Assembly (NCBI GenBank): GCA_021798835.1
Contig: JAJZBQ010000004.1
Location: 1 to 64,000, forward strand
Reading direction: 5' to 3'
Length of the DNA stretch: 64,000 bases
Source of the DNA: Pseudomonadota bacterium
Lineage (GTDB): Bacteria; Pseudomonadota; Gammaproteobacteria; Burkholderiales; Ferrovaceae
Under the pieces are notes generated by a model, which was not told the DNA's origin, made no database searches, and worked only from the letters and a program-made list of their open reading frames with translations. The position numbers were made by a program, and so were the translations under genes. Below are positions 51,820-59,675 of the stretch, in pieces (the first letter of the stretch is position 1; every line of letters starts with the position of its first letter).

Positions 51820-52563
51820 ATGAAGGATGTGTGGATCAATGAGATTAGGAAGGCACCGCTATTTTGGGCCTGCGTCATTTCTCTTGCCATGCTTGCAGTG
51901 TTCGGCGTGCTCCAACTGATAGGTGCATCTGTCCTCGCGCTCCCGGCCCAGTGGATTTGGATTTCTCTGCTGCCAATACTTCTCGCTCTTGTCACTGGCG
52001 GCTACATTACTAAAGCCAAATTTCTTGGGGCTGAGTTTGATATCCAGAAACCTGGCACCAAGTACATCGGACCTCCTCCAGCAGCGGGCACACCGAAGCT
52101 TGCGGTCAGGGCCAGCACGCGGGATAAAGGCTTTGTTGTGGGCGGGGCGGCGATTCAGCCTGACGTTAAATCATTGAGCATCGAACGCGACAAGGAATAT
52201 GAGCGGGTCGGCGGGAAACGGGTCGACGGAAAGGAAGTGGACGGCCTTTTTCTTGCGCACATTTACAAGCACTCAACAATCCCAGGAATGCAATTTGACG
52301 TAACGATTTTCATTATGCGTCACCGTACCGGCGACCCCCATTCTCCGTATAAACAAGGACTCGTGGACATCAAAGACGCCACGTTTGATCTTGGTTCATC
52401 TTGGAGGCCGAATATGGTCTCGGTCATTAACGACGGAGGCTTTATCGGCATCACTACGTCAGCATGGGGGACATTTCTAGCCACTTGCGAAGTCACGTTT
52501 ACAGACGGGAAACCGCCGGTCATCCTCCATAGGTACATTGATTTTGAAATGGCGCCCGTTTAA
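51820..52563 (+). CDS. Two-TM membrane protein with a C-terminal pYEATS-like domain
   Basis: From this ATG (AGAGGGG upstream) the protein is 247 residues: two membrane segments (PLFWACVISLAMLAVFGVLQ and WIWISLLPILLALVTGGYI, within ~12-62) and a cytosolic beta-rich part. The end (QFDVTIFIMRHRTG, DIKDATFDLGSSW, WGTFLATCEVTFTDG) fits the prokaryotic YEATS fold as I know it from conflict-related proteins. A membrane effector or superinfection-exclusion role is inferred. It ends 27 nt from the convergent methyltransferase gene. Confidence 0.6.
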   Translation: MKDVWINEIRKAPLFWACVISLAMLAVFGVLQLIGASVLALPAQWIWISLLPILLALVTGGYITKAKFLGAEFDIQKPGTKYIGPPPAAGTPKLAVRASTRDKGFVVGGAAIQPDVKSLSIERDKEYERVGGKRVDGKEVDGLFLAHIYKHSTIPGMQFDVTIFIMRHRTGDPHSPYKQGLVDIKDATFDLGSSWRPNMVSVINDGGFIGITTSAWGTFLATCEVTFTDGKPPVILHRYIDFEMAPV

Positions 52564-52590
52564 CTGATTCTCTCCGGCCCTGCTGTTCGG

Positions 52591-54555
52591 TTACTGCTTT
52601 CGCGCCGTTTCGAAGTCTGCCCCGTCGGATAACCGGGTGGCCTGCTTGCCGCTCCAGTTCTGCCAACGCCGGACGATCACGTCGACATACTTCGGATCAA
52701 GTTCGATCAGCCGCGCCCGCCGCCCGGACTTCTCACAGGCAATCAGGGTAGTACCTGATCCGCCGAAGGGATCCAGCACGATGTCGCGGGTTTTGCTGCT
52801 GTTGCGGATTGCGCGTTCCACGAGTTCCACCGGCTTCATGGTGTTATGAGACATGCCAATGCGCGTTTCAAACGTAGGGCTGTCCTTCACTGACAAGTTC
52901 CATACCAACCCCGAGTAGTTTATTTTCTCGAGGCTGCTTACGCTTCGCAGAACGAAACTGTACGACTTTTCTGACGTGGCAGGGTCGGCAGCCCCATCCA
53001 TAAGGCCATCCTTTTGCGCTGAGATACCAGTGTTCTGGAGTAACAGGTTTAAGTGATCCGCAAGCGCTGCAGGACTTCCACCAAACGCCATCGCGGAGGT
53101 GGCAACCGGAGTGAATCCGCTTGTGCTCAAGGTGGGTGACAAGTTGTAGGTTTGAAATGTGATTGTTTTGCTTGTCGTGGTCGATATGATGGACGCAATG
53201 TCCGTCCGGGATGGCTCCGAAATTTCGTTCCCAGACGAAGTCGTGTTCCATTCGTTGCCTGTCGCCGTACCAATTTCGGATATAACCTTTTTTGGTGAGC
53301 ATATCTCATCCCCTACAACGATTTTAGAAGCCTCGATCCACGCTAATTCGCCGTCACGTAGAACGAGAAATGGGTGGTTGTCGGTGGCATCGACTGCACT
53401 CTCAACACCCGAAACAGCAAGCCGGAATACACACTTTTCAATAAAATGAGACGACACTAATTCCACTGAGCGAAACACACCGTCTGCCGCCAGGACGCAA
53501 TCACCGTCGACCAACGATTCGATGACTCGCCAACCGTTCTCCGTTAACACCTCTGTGCCCGGGCATAGGCAAGGATGCAAATCGTTTTTCTGCGGCTTCT
53601 TGATCTGCCACACGTCACCCTGATCGCGGGCACCACACCAGTAGTGATCGGTACCATTGCGCCAGCCATAGAGGATCGGTTCGTACTGACGCTGGTAATC
53701 GGCGCGGCCCAGGGTGAAGGTGTTCTTGGCCCAGATGATGAAGGTCGACCATTTGCCGCCGGCAGTACGGAATGCGGATTGCAGGGTATCGAGTTCCGAG
53801 GAACTCATGGCGATGTACACCGCACCCTTGGTCACGGTCAGAATGTTCCGGCAGGCCGCCTCCAGGAAAGCATGGAAATCTTCACCCAGGTTGTCGTTGA
53901 GGATCGGGCGGTTCTTGCCGCGCAGTTTGTCCTTGGCAGAATTGGCATAATTTACATTGTACGGGGGGTCGGTGAAACTCATGTCCACCAGTTCGTCGCG
54001 AAGCAGAGTCTTATAGGCATCATCTTTCGTGGCATCGCCGCACAGCAGTTTGTGCTCGCCCAGCAGCCAGAGATCGCCCAGTTGGGAAATGGGGTTTTCC
54101 GAGACTTCCGGGACCGCATCTTCGTCCGTGAGGCCAGCATTGTCAGATTCCTCCTCTACCATCAGGGCATCCCATTCTTCGGGGGAGAATCCGGTGAGAT
54201 CCAGATCAAACCCGGCTTCTTGCAACTCGGCCAACTCCAGGCCCAGCAGTTCGTCGTCCCACTCGGCCCAAGTAGCAGAGCGGTTGGCAAGCAACCGAAA
54301 TGCCTTGATCTGAGCAGGCGTCAGATCGTCGGCCAAGACTACCGGTACCGTGGCGAGTCCCATTTTACGGGCCGCTTTGAGGCGCAGGTGACCATCCACC
54401 AATTCCCCGGTGCTTTTGGCGACAACCGGAATGCGGAAACCGAACTCGGTGATGACAGAGGCCATCAGGTCGACCGCATGGTCGTTCTTGCGGGGATTTC
54501 TTGCGTAGTCGATCAGTTTTTCGGTGGGCCAGTGCTCGATTTGCAATTCAGCCAT
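52591..54555 (-). CDS. ParB-DNA methyltransferase fusion protein interrupted by an intein
   Basis: The precursor has 654 residues. Residues ~1-110 are a ParB/Srx-like domain (EKLIDYARNPRKND, VDGHLRLKAARKMGLATVPV). Then comes a beta-class methyltransferase: motif IV DPPYNVNY, and motif I DPFGGSGTT close to the C-terminus. Residues 329-571 are an intein between HP and TMKP, so splicing would give a 411-residue enzyme. The N-extein ends at LHP and the +1 residue is Thr572. DPPY suggests N6-adenine or N4-cytosine methylation of phage DNA, as a guard against host restriction. It overlaps the upstream paralogous methyltransferase by 8 bp. Confidence 0.9.
   Translation of the reverse strand: MAELQIEHWPTEKLIDYARNPRKNDHAVDLMASVITEFGFRIPVVAKSTGELVDGHLRLKAARKMGLATVPVVLADDLTPAQIKAFRLLANRSATWAEWDDELLGLELAELQEAGFDLDLTGFSPEEWDALMVEEESDNAGLTDEDAVPEVSENPISQLGDLWLLGEHKLLCGDATKDDAYKTLLRDELVDMSFTDPPYNVNYANSAKDKLRGKNRPILNDNLGEDFHAFLEAACRNILTVTKGAVYIAMSSSELDTLQSAFRTAGGKWSTFIIWAKNTFTLGRADYQRQYEPILYGWRNGTDHYWCGARDQGDVWQIKKPQKNDLHPCLCPGTEVLTENGWRVIESLVDGDCVLAADGVFRSVELVSSHFIEKCVFRLAVSGVESAVDATDNHPFLVLRDGELAWIEASKIVVGDEICSPKKVISEIGTATGNEWNTTSSGNEISEPSRTDIASIISTTTSKTITFQTYNLSPTLSTSGFTPVATSAMAFGGSPAALADHLNLLLQNTGISAQKDGLMDGAADPATSEKSYSFVLRSVSSLEKINYSGLVWNLSVKDSPTFETRIGMSHNTMKPVELVERAIRNSSKTRDIVLDPFGGSGTTLIACEKSGRRARLIELDPKYVDVIVRRWQNWSGKQATRLSDGADFETARKQ
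52868..53302 (-). CDS. HNH homing endonuclease encoded in the -1 frame inside the intein
   Basis: The 144-residue protein has the HNH core DGHCVHHIDHDKQNNHISNL followed by QLVTHLEHKRIHSG, and a C-terminal zinc-finger-like part (CSACGSLKP ... CRPCHVRK). It lies completely within the intein, offset by -1 from its frame. Two routes for its expression are visible: its own ATG at 53302 with GGGG 7 nt upstream, or a -1 ribosomal frameshift at the slippery heptamer 53293-53287, which falls in its first codons and would fuse it to the methyltransferase/intein N-part. Either would yield the nuclease that spreads the intein. In ordinary HNH inteins the nuclease is in frame. Confidence 0.85.
   Translation of the reverse strand: MLTKKGYIRNWYGDRQRMEHDFVWERNFGAIPDGHCVHHIDHDKQNNHISNLQLVTHLEHKRIHSGCHLRDGVWWKSCSACGSLKPVTPEHWYLSAKGWPYGWGCRPCHVRKVVQFRSAKRKQPRENKLLGVGMELVSEGQPYV
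53216..53293 (-). promoter_or_regulatory. Candidate -1 programmed frameshift signal (A AAA AAG + stem)
   Basis: The heptamer A AAA AAG (53293-53287) is in the zero frame of the methyltransferase-intein (codons CCA AAA AAG), as in dnaX of E. coli. Six nt later starts a perfect 9-bp stem: TCCGAAATT (53280-53272) with AATTTCGGA (53224-53216), separated by a 47-nt loop that holds a further ACGAA/TTCGT pair. A -1 slip leads exactly into the HNH frame (KKGYIRNWY). Heptamer, phase and spacing all fit known signals; use in vivo is untested. Confidence 0.6.
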
Positions 54556-55942
54556 GGACCACCTCAGAGGTATTCCGTTCAGCCTGAACTTCCTCGAAGG
54601 TTTGGCCGGTTGATTCCAGGGTGATCGTCACATCTGCGTAGTTCTGCTGGAAGCGCTGGATCGCCACATCCACATACTCTGGAGCGATTTCCACTGCATA
54701 ACCGTGCCGTCCTGATCGTTGGGCGGCGAGCAGTGATGTTCCGGAACCGCTGAAAGGGTCGAATACTGCGTCACCTGGATTAGTGAAGGCTTCCATGATG
54801 TGTACGGGCAACGCCACCGGGAACACTGCCGGGTGACTGATCCCATCACCGATGCCACCGGCATGGCGCGTGATGCGAATCATCGAGTCTGGGATCCGCG
54901 TGTCCTGAGTCGGCATGCCTGAGTGCGTCCAGGCGCCGACATCGCCGTTCTTCTTGCGCATGCCAGTCGCCGATGATCCGGCAGCGCTCCCATGAGAATG
55001 TTCCCCCGCGCTTTTGCAGGGCACGATCTTGTTGGGTTTGCGCGACTGCTTGTTGAAGTGGAAAACGAACTCGAAACTCGGCGCGAATCGGCCGGCCCAA
55101 TCGCCGGGCATTCCCGATCCCTGATCCCACACATACCAGGCAAAGCGACGCCAGTTCTGCCTTTGCATCCATGTCAGCCACTGGTCCCAATACGGAACGA
55201 CTTCGTTGTCGCGGTGGATCAGGCCCAGGTTCACCAGCACCTGACCATCGGCAGACATGGGAAGCTGCGCGAACACACCCTGCATCAGGGTGTTCCAATC
55301 CCCGATTCCGCAGGTAGTGTAATCTCGTTGATTGCCATAGGGGGGCGAGGTAAAACAGAGTTCTGCGTGTTGTCCTGCCATCAGTGCCGTAATCACATCG
55401 GGGTCGGCCGCATCGCCGCAGATCAGGCGGTGTTTGCCCAACTGCCAGATGTCCCCTGTGCGGGAAACGGCCTTGACGGGAGTTTCGGGGATTTCGTCGG
55501 CAGGTTCGTCTGACGATGTGCCCATTTCTTCGCCAGCCTTGGCCAGCATGGACTCGATTTCGCTGGCTTCGAATCCGGTCAGATCCAGGTCGACACCAGC
55601 CGCTTCCAGATCGGCCAGTTCCAGCGCGAGTAGTTCATGATCCCATCCGGCGTTTTCAGCGAGTTTGTTCTCGGCCAGAATGAAGGCGCGTTTCTGAATT
55701 TCCGTCAGGTGGGCCAGTTCAATGACTGGCAATTGAGTCATATTGAGTTTCTGGGCGGCGAGCAACCTGCCGTGGCCTGCGATGATGCCATGTTGGCCAT
55801 CGACCAGGATTGGGTTGTTGAATCCGAATTCCCGGATGCTTGAGGCAATCTGGGTGATCTGCTCTTCCGTGTGAGTGCGCGCATTCCTGGCGAAATGGGT
55901 CAGTGACTCGGCAGGACGGTATTCGATGTGGAGGTGGGTCAT
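54548..55942 (-). CDS. ParB-DNA methyltransferase fusion protein
   Basis: The 464-residue protein (from MTHLHIEY) has a ParB/Srx-like domain (~1-110: ESLTHFARNARTHTEEQITQ, HGIIAGHGRLLAAQKL) and a beta-class methyltransferase with motif IV TSPPYGNQ and motif I DPFSGSGTS near the C-terminus. TSPPY is common in N4-cytosine enzymes. It is a paralogue of the intein-bearing gene downstream but has no intein at the equivalent HP site (HPAVFPVALP follows a different path). The longer start at 55978 lies within a terminator and is not used. ATG only 16 nt from the terminator T run. Confidence 0.88.
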   Translation of the reverse strand: MTHLHIEYRPAESLTHFARNARTHTEEQITQIASSIREFGFNNPILVDGQHGIIAGHGRLLAAQKLNMTQLPVIELAHLTEIQKRAFILAENKLAENAGWDHELLALELADLEAAGVDLDLTGFEASEIESMLAKAGEEMGTSSDEPADEIPETPVKAVSRTGDIWQLGKHRLICGDAADPDVITALMAGQHAELCFTSPPYGNQRDYTTCGIGDWNTLMQGVFAQLPMSADGQVLVNLGLIHRDNEVVPYWDQWLTWMQRQNWRRFAWYVWDQGSGMPGDWAGRFAPSFEFVFHFNKQSRKPNKIVPCKSAGEHSHGSAAGSSATGMRKKNGDVGAWTHSGMPTQDTRIPDSMIRITRHAGGIGDGISHPAVFPVALPVHIMEAFTNPGDAVFDPFSGSGTSLLAAQRSGRHGYAVEIAPEYVDVAIQRFQQNYADVTITLESTGQTFEEVQAERNTSEVVHG

Positions 55943-55957
55943 GTGGGCACTCGGGCA

Positions 55958-55991
55958 ATAAAAAACCCGCCGGGGCATTTGCCGGGCGGGT
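55958..55991 (-). terminator. Intrinsic terminator closing the early gene block
   Basis: On the minus strand ACCCGCC (55991-55985) pairs with GGCGGGT (55971-55965), with an inner GGC/GCC pair, and TTTTTTAT follows. It lies 177 nt beyond the stop of the DUF6362-like gene and right ahead of the methyltransferase start. The 190-nt gap (55979-56168) holds no other gene that I can support. Confidence 0.8.
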
Positions 55992-56168
55992 GAAGATTCG
56001 GGTCGGTCCTACGCTGCTGTCTCTGGTCGCATCTCTGTCCAGATCATAGCGGAAATACTACACGAATCTCGCCGATTTGTTGCATCGCGGATTTGTGGTC
56101 GAACCCGCATCCTTACGCATGTTTCCGATGGGTTTGGAAACGCTTGGCAATTTCATGCAATTTCATGA

Positions 56169-56549
56169 TCAATCCTCCTGATTGAGGTGCAACGCCACCT
56201 TGGCAAGAGCCTGCTGCCAGTGCCGCCATGCGGTCGAACGATTACAAGCAAAGCGTAGGGTGATCTCTCGCCAACCATAGCGTTTTGCCCGCATCCATAC
56301 CAAGTGTCGCTGCTCTTCCTCGAGCCACAAGACCCAGTGCATCGCTTCCAGCATCTTTTCGACAGAATCCGGGCTGGGTGGGAAATATATCGGTGGACGA
56401 TCATCAGTTCCGAGATTTTCATGCTCGCCACGTTTGATTTTCGGCCAGCAATTGAAATAGCCTTGGACACGAACTGCTGGTAAACGCCGCGCCACATCGG
56501 CCGCCTGGCTAAAGCGCAAGGCAACATCATCGATCGTCCACTTAGCCAT
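56169..56549 (-). CDS. DUF6362-like phage protein
   Basis: The 126-residue protein begins AKWTIDDVALRFSQAADVAR and ends with a helix-turn-helix-like part (YGWREITLRFACNRSTAWRH), as in the DUF6362 family of phage proteins. The ATG at 56549 overlaps the previous gene by 8 bp; a longer frame runs over it and is not used. Probably DNA binding. Last gene of the early block. Confidence 0.7.
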   Translation of the reverse strand: MAKWTIDDVALRFSQAADVARRLPAVRVQGYFNCWPKIKRGEHENLGTDDRPPIYFPPSPDSVEKMLEAMHWVLWLEEEQRHLVWMRAKRYGWREITLRFACNRSTAWRHWQQALAKVALHLNQED

Positions 56550-56745
56550 GGCGTTTCCTTCCATAAAGACGTTCGCCAAGCTGGCGCACAAATTCGCGTT
56601 CGATGAAATCAAGTCGCTTGTCGTTCTCAGATACCACCAGGATGTGCTGGTCCTGCCAGCCTTCTTCCTTGATGGCCTCGAGGTCGGTAGTTTGAGCCTG
56701 AAATCGGCCAAGAGGCGAGTGATATCGCGGTACCGGGATCTTCAT
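56542..56745 (-). CDS. Small phage protein of unknown function
   Basis: A 67-residue protein (KIPVPRYHSPLGRFQAQTTD ... FIEREFVRQLGERLYGRK) with no known domain. The ATG at 56745 lies just past the RuvC-like gene stop; it overlaps the next gene by 8 bp. Position in the early operon supports it. Confidence 0.6.
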   Translation of the reverse strand: MKIPVPRYHSPLGRFQAQTTDLEAIKEEGWQDQHILVVSENDKRLDFIEREFVRQLGERLYGRKRHG

Positions 56746-56746
56746 G

Positions 56747-57214
56747 TCACACCTCCTGTGTTTCGATGGCCCAGTGCAGGATCGCCAGGGCATCGGCTTC
56801 GTTGTCGTCGGTGACGGGGTGGCCATTGGCTTGCATGGCGGTGATCATCTCGTCCTTGCTGGCATTGCCTTTGCCGGTCGCGTGTTTCTTGATCGTGCCG
56901 ACCGGGACACCCTGGTACGGGATCTGGTGGTGTTCGCACCAGGCCGTCAGATGGGCCATGAAGCCGCCATAGGCGTGGGCAGCATCGACACCCACATGGC
57001 GCCGGACTTCCTCGAAGTACACGGCATCGATGTCTCCAGCCGCCTGTTTGACTTCGGTGAGCCAGCGCTTGAAGCGCAGGTAGCGCATACCGCCACCCTC
57101 AAAGCGCTGTGGCTTGAAGGACTCCGAGCCGCTGGTGATGGAACCGTCGCGCCCGAGCAGTGCCCAGCCGGTGGTGGTGCCCAAGTCGAGGACGAGGATG
57201 GTCATTGTGTTCAT
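56747..57214 (-). CDS. RuvC-like Holliday junction resolvase
   Basis: The 155-residue protein has the RuvC/RNase H-fold pattern: first acidic residue in LVLDLGTTTGWAL, second in VYFEEVRRH, and the end DDNEADALAILHW. These enzymes resolve branched DNA in phage replication. GGAG stands upstream of the ATG at 57214. It follows the primase gene, with the 92-nt inverted repeat in the gap between. Confidence 0.85.
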   Translation of the reverse strand: MNTMTILVLDLGTTTGWALLGRDGSITSGSESFKPQRFEGGGMRYLRFKRWLTEVKQAAGDIDAVYFEEVRRHVGVDAAHAYGGFMAHLTAWCEHHQIPYQGVPVGTIKKHATGKGNASKDEMITAMQANGHPVTDDNEADALAILHWAIETQEV

Positions 57215-57241
57215 TGGTCACTCCATGCGTTTTTGGCATCA

Positions 57242-57333
57242 GGTGACCGAAGGTGACCCGTTTCTCGTTATCTGCTCGCGCCTGCGCGCACACGTATAGA
57301 GAGATAACGATATGCCGGTCACTTTCGGTCACC
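57242..57333. repeat. 92-nt two-tier inverted repeat between primase and resolvase genes
   Basis: Outer arms GGTGACCGAAGGTGACC (57242-57258) and GGTCACTTTCGGTCACC (57317-57333) pair over 17 positions with one G-T pair. Inner arms TCGTTATCT (57265-57273) and AGATAACGA (57302-57310) pair perfectly over 9. The two gaps between tiers are 6 nt on each side, so the form is fully symmetric; the top loop is 28 nt. GGTGACC/GGTCACC half-sites occur four times. It could be an origin, an operator array or an mRNA attenuator. Confidence 0.75.
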
Positions 57334-57341
57334 CATTCAGA

Positions 57342-59675
57342 TCAGTCATTGCGATAGGGCATGTAGCCACCCGGATCGCGAGGTTTGAGCGAGAGTCCCG
57401 ACAGGGCTTTTGCCCCGCCGTGCAGGCGTGTGCGCGAAAACCCACGGTTAATGAGTTGCTGGATGAGCCAGCGGCTGGTGCCTACGTACTCGCCACGCCG
57501 CTCGGCACGCTCCCGCCAGCGCTGGTAGATCGCGGAAATTGCTTCGCGCGCCACGGGCGACTGCTGGCAGTCCTCGTCCAGAAACTCGCCAATGGCATCC
57601 TCTTCTTCGAAGTACTCGTCGGTAGCGTCAAGCACCTGCTGGGGCGGATCGAGCCGACTCAAGCGCTGCCATTCCAGACAGCCCTGAACCGCCCAAGCCA
57701 GGATGCCATCCCGTTCAGCCAGGAGCTTTTGCTGCAGGTGCTTGTCTCGTCTTTCTGAGGGGACGGTGACCGTGAACGGGATCAGATGCAGGCGACGCTT
57801 CATCGCTTCGTCGATGTTGCGAATCGCAGGCTTGTGATTGCCGGCCACGATCAACTTGAATTGTGGCAAGAACTCGAAAAAATCCTGGCGCATGAAGCGG
57901 GCGGATATTTTGTCGCCACCGGTCAGACTCTTGACCTTGGACTCGGCCCAGCGCCGCCCTTGCTCGGTTTCGATGGCGGAGACAAACCTGGCGCCCCGCA
58001 AGCTAGCCATGTCTGTCGGATGCCGGTCCGTACGGGTTTCCATGAAGGTGTCCATGGGAGCGTTGGTCGCGTAATCGCCGAGGATGGTGGCCAAGGTGTT
58101 CACAAACACCGATTTGCCGTTGGCGCCCGTGCCATAGAGAAAGAACAGTGCGTGCTCGCGTGTCGATCCGGTCAGGGCATACCCCGCCATACGGGCGAGA
58201 TAGGCTTGCAGGGCCTGATCACCGCCCGTGACCTCGTTGAGGAACTGACGCCATGTTGGGCAATCCCCCGCAGGCGTGGCGGTTGTGATCTTGGTCAGCC
58301 GATCCAGACGATCGTGCGAACGCAAGACGCCGTTCTTGAGATTCACCATGCCGCCCGGCGTGTTGAGCAGCCAGGGGTCGGCATCCCACTCGTCAGCGGT
58401 GGCGGCGTGCCGACGGTCAGAACGTGCGAGCCGCTCGAGTCCAGCCACCGCGCCACTGCTGGCAAGTTTTGCGGCGACTCGGTGCGACTCGGCCTTGAGT
58501 GCTGCCTCGCGACAGATCTGCCGCATCAGGTGGTGCGCGGCCAGCGTCTCCTCGGTTTGCCAGCGCTTACCGGTCCAGAACACCCATTTGCCCCACAGGG
58601 CGACATAGCGCCAGTCTTGGGCATATCGACCCGAGAAGGTCAGCGCCAGCGCGTCTTCGGTGGCCCAGACCGATTGCTCGGTGGGATCTGCCGCCTGCGT
58701 GGAGTCTGCCGTCGACTGCTGGAAATGAATGCGCTCACCATTGGCAATGAACCCCCGTACATCAAAGCCTTCCGCAAGCGCATCGGCTGCATCCCATCCA
58801 TCCGCAGCGCCATGGGGCGCGTCCGCCGTCGGGTTGTCCGGCGGCATCAACACCGCGCAATGCTGGACACCCGCTGCCATGACCGCCTCGGCGGCATTCA
58901 TCGCGTACTCCCAGCCAGGTTTGTCGCGATCGGGCCAAATCAGGACATGCTTGCCCTGCAGGGATGACCAGTCGGTCTTGTCGATGGGCGCGTTGGCACC
59001 GTGCATCGCGGTGGTCGCGCAATGGCCTGCGTCGATCAATGCCTGCGCGCACTTTTCACCTTCAACCAGAATCACCCGATCGGCATTGGCAATGCCAGGT
59101 TGGTTGAACAAAGGCCTGGGATCGGGCGGCGCCATCTTGCGCCGTTTGGCATCCCACGGCCGAAACTCCTTTTTGCGCCCGGGTGGATCGTAGCGATACA
59201 CGCAGGCAATCAGACTGCCATCAGCGGCCAGGTAGTCCCACTTGGCGGTGTAGGGACCCAACTCATCAACCAGCACGGAGCGGCCTTCGCGACGAGTCAC
59301 TGTCTGCGCCGGCGATGCCACGCACAGCCATTGGCGGATCCCGTTGGCCAGGCGCGGGAAGTCATGCCTTGCCGACAGACCTTGAGAAAGCGCCCAAAGA
59401 TCGATGACGTCGCCGCCTTCGTCGGTGGAAAAGTCCTTCCAGAGGCCGCGCCGTGGTCCGTCTAGCTCAACCACCAGACTCTTGCCAGGGTTACCATCCA
59501 CATTGCCGACATAGAACTTGCCACCCCGGATGCGTCCCTGCGGAAACAGGTAGTGGAGGACAGCCTCGAGCCGGTCCAGAAGCCCTGTGCGCAGCGCGTC
59601 GGTGTCGGAGGACAGGTCGTCGCGCTGCTCGGAGGCATCGTTGAAATCGTGCCAGATGATGTTGTCGGCCATCAT
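57342..59675 (-). CDS. Phage primase-helicase (P4/D5-type)
   Basis: The 777-residue protein has a TOPRIM-like part (VILVEGEKCAQALIDAGH, VLIWPDRDKPGWEYA) and a D5/SF3 helicase with Walker A YGTGANGKSVFVNTLA and SARFMRQDFFEFLPQFK, then NHKPAIRNIDEAMKRR. It primes and unwinds DNA for phage replication. The ATG at 59675 makes an ATGA overlap with the nuclease gene; a longer start 14 codons upstream is less likely. Located ahead of the symmetric inverted repeat. Confidence 0.88.
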   Translation of the reverse strand: MMADNIIWHDFNDASEQRDDLSSDTDALRTGLLDRLEAVLHYLFPQGRIRGGKFYVGNVDGNPGKSLVVELDGPRRGLWKDFSTDEGGDVIDLWALSQGLSARHDFPRLANGIRQWLCVASPAQTVTRREGRSVLVDELGPYTAKWDYLAADGSLIACVYRYDPPGRKKEFRPWDAKRRKMAPPDPRPLFNQPGIANADRVILVEGEKCAQALIDAGHCATTAMHGANAPIDKTDWSSLQGKHVLIWPDRDKPGWEYAMNAAEAVMAAGVQHCAVLMPPDNPTADAPHGAADGWDAADALAEGFDVRGFIANGERIHFQQSTADSTQAADPTEQSVWATEDALALTFSGRYAQDWRYVALWGKWVFWTGKRWQTEETLAAHHLMRQICREAALKAESHRVAAKLASSGAVAGLERLARSDRRHAATADEWDADPWLLNTPGGMVNLKNGVLRSHDRLDRLTKITTATPAGDCPTWRQFLNEVTGGDQALQAYLARMAGYALTGSTREHALFFLYGTGANGKSVFVNTLATILGDYATNAPMDTFMETRTDRHPTDMASLRGARFVSAIETEQGRRWAESKVKSLTGGDKISARFMRQDFFEFLPQFKLIVAGNHKPAIRNIDEAMKRRLHLIPFTVTVPSERRDKHLQQKLLAERDGILAWAVQGCLEWQRLSRLDPPQQVLDATDEYFEEEDAIGEFLDEDCQQSPVAREAISAIYQRWRERAERRGEYVGTSRWLIQQLINRGFSRTRLHGGAKALSGLSLKPRDPGGYMPYRND

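Larger units (their letters stand above)
52843..53571 (-). other. Intein (243 residues) in the DNA methyltransferase
   Basis: Residue Cys329 (codon 53571-53569) starts CLCPGTEVLTENGWRVIESL, the N-terminal splicing block; block B is VDATDNHPFLVL. The C-terminal blocks read SGLVWNLSVKDSPTF, then MSHN at the border (Asn571, codon 52845-52843) before Thr572. HP and TMKPVEL join into a normal methyltransferase sequence. Between the two splicing parts, residues ~420-530 of this frame are Ser/Thr-rich and look like an out-of-frame translation: the same DNA encodes an HNH endonuclease in the -1 frame. All blocks needed for protein splicing seem present. Confidence 0.88.

Noticed and set aside
57786-58967. 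A 393-residue open frame antisense to the primase gene
   Set aside because: Shadow of the primase reading frame; no domain and no start signal.
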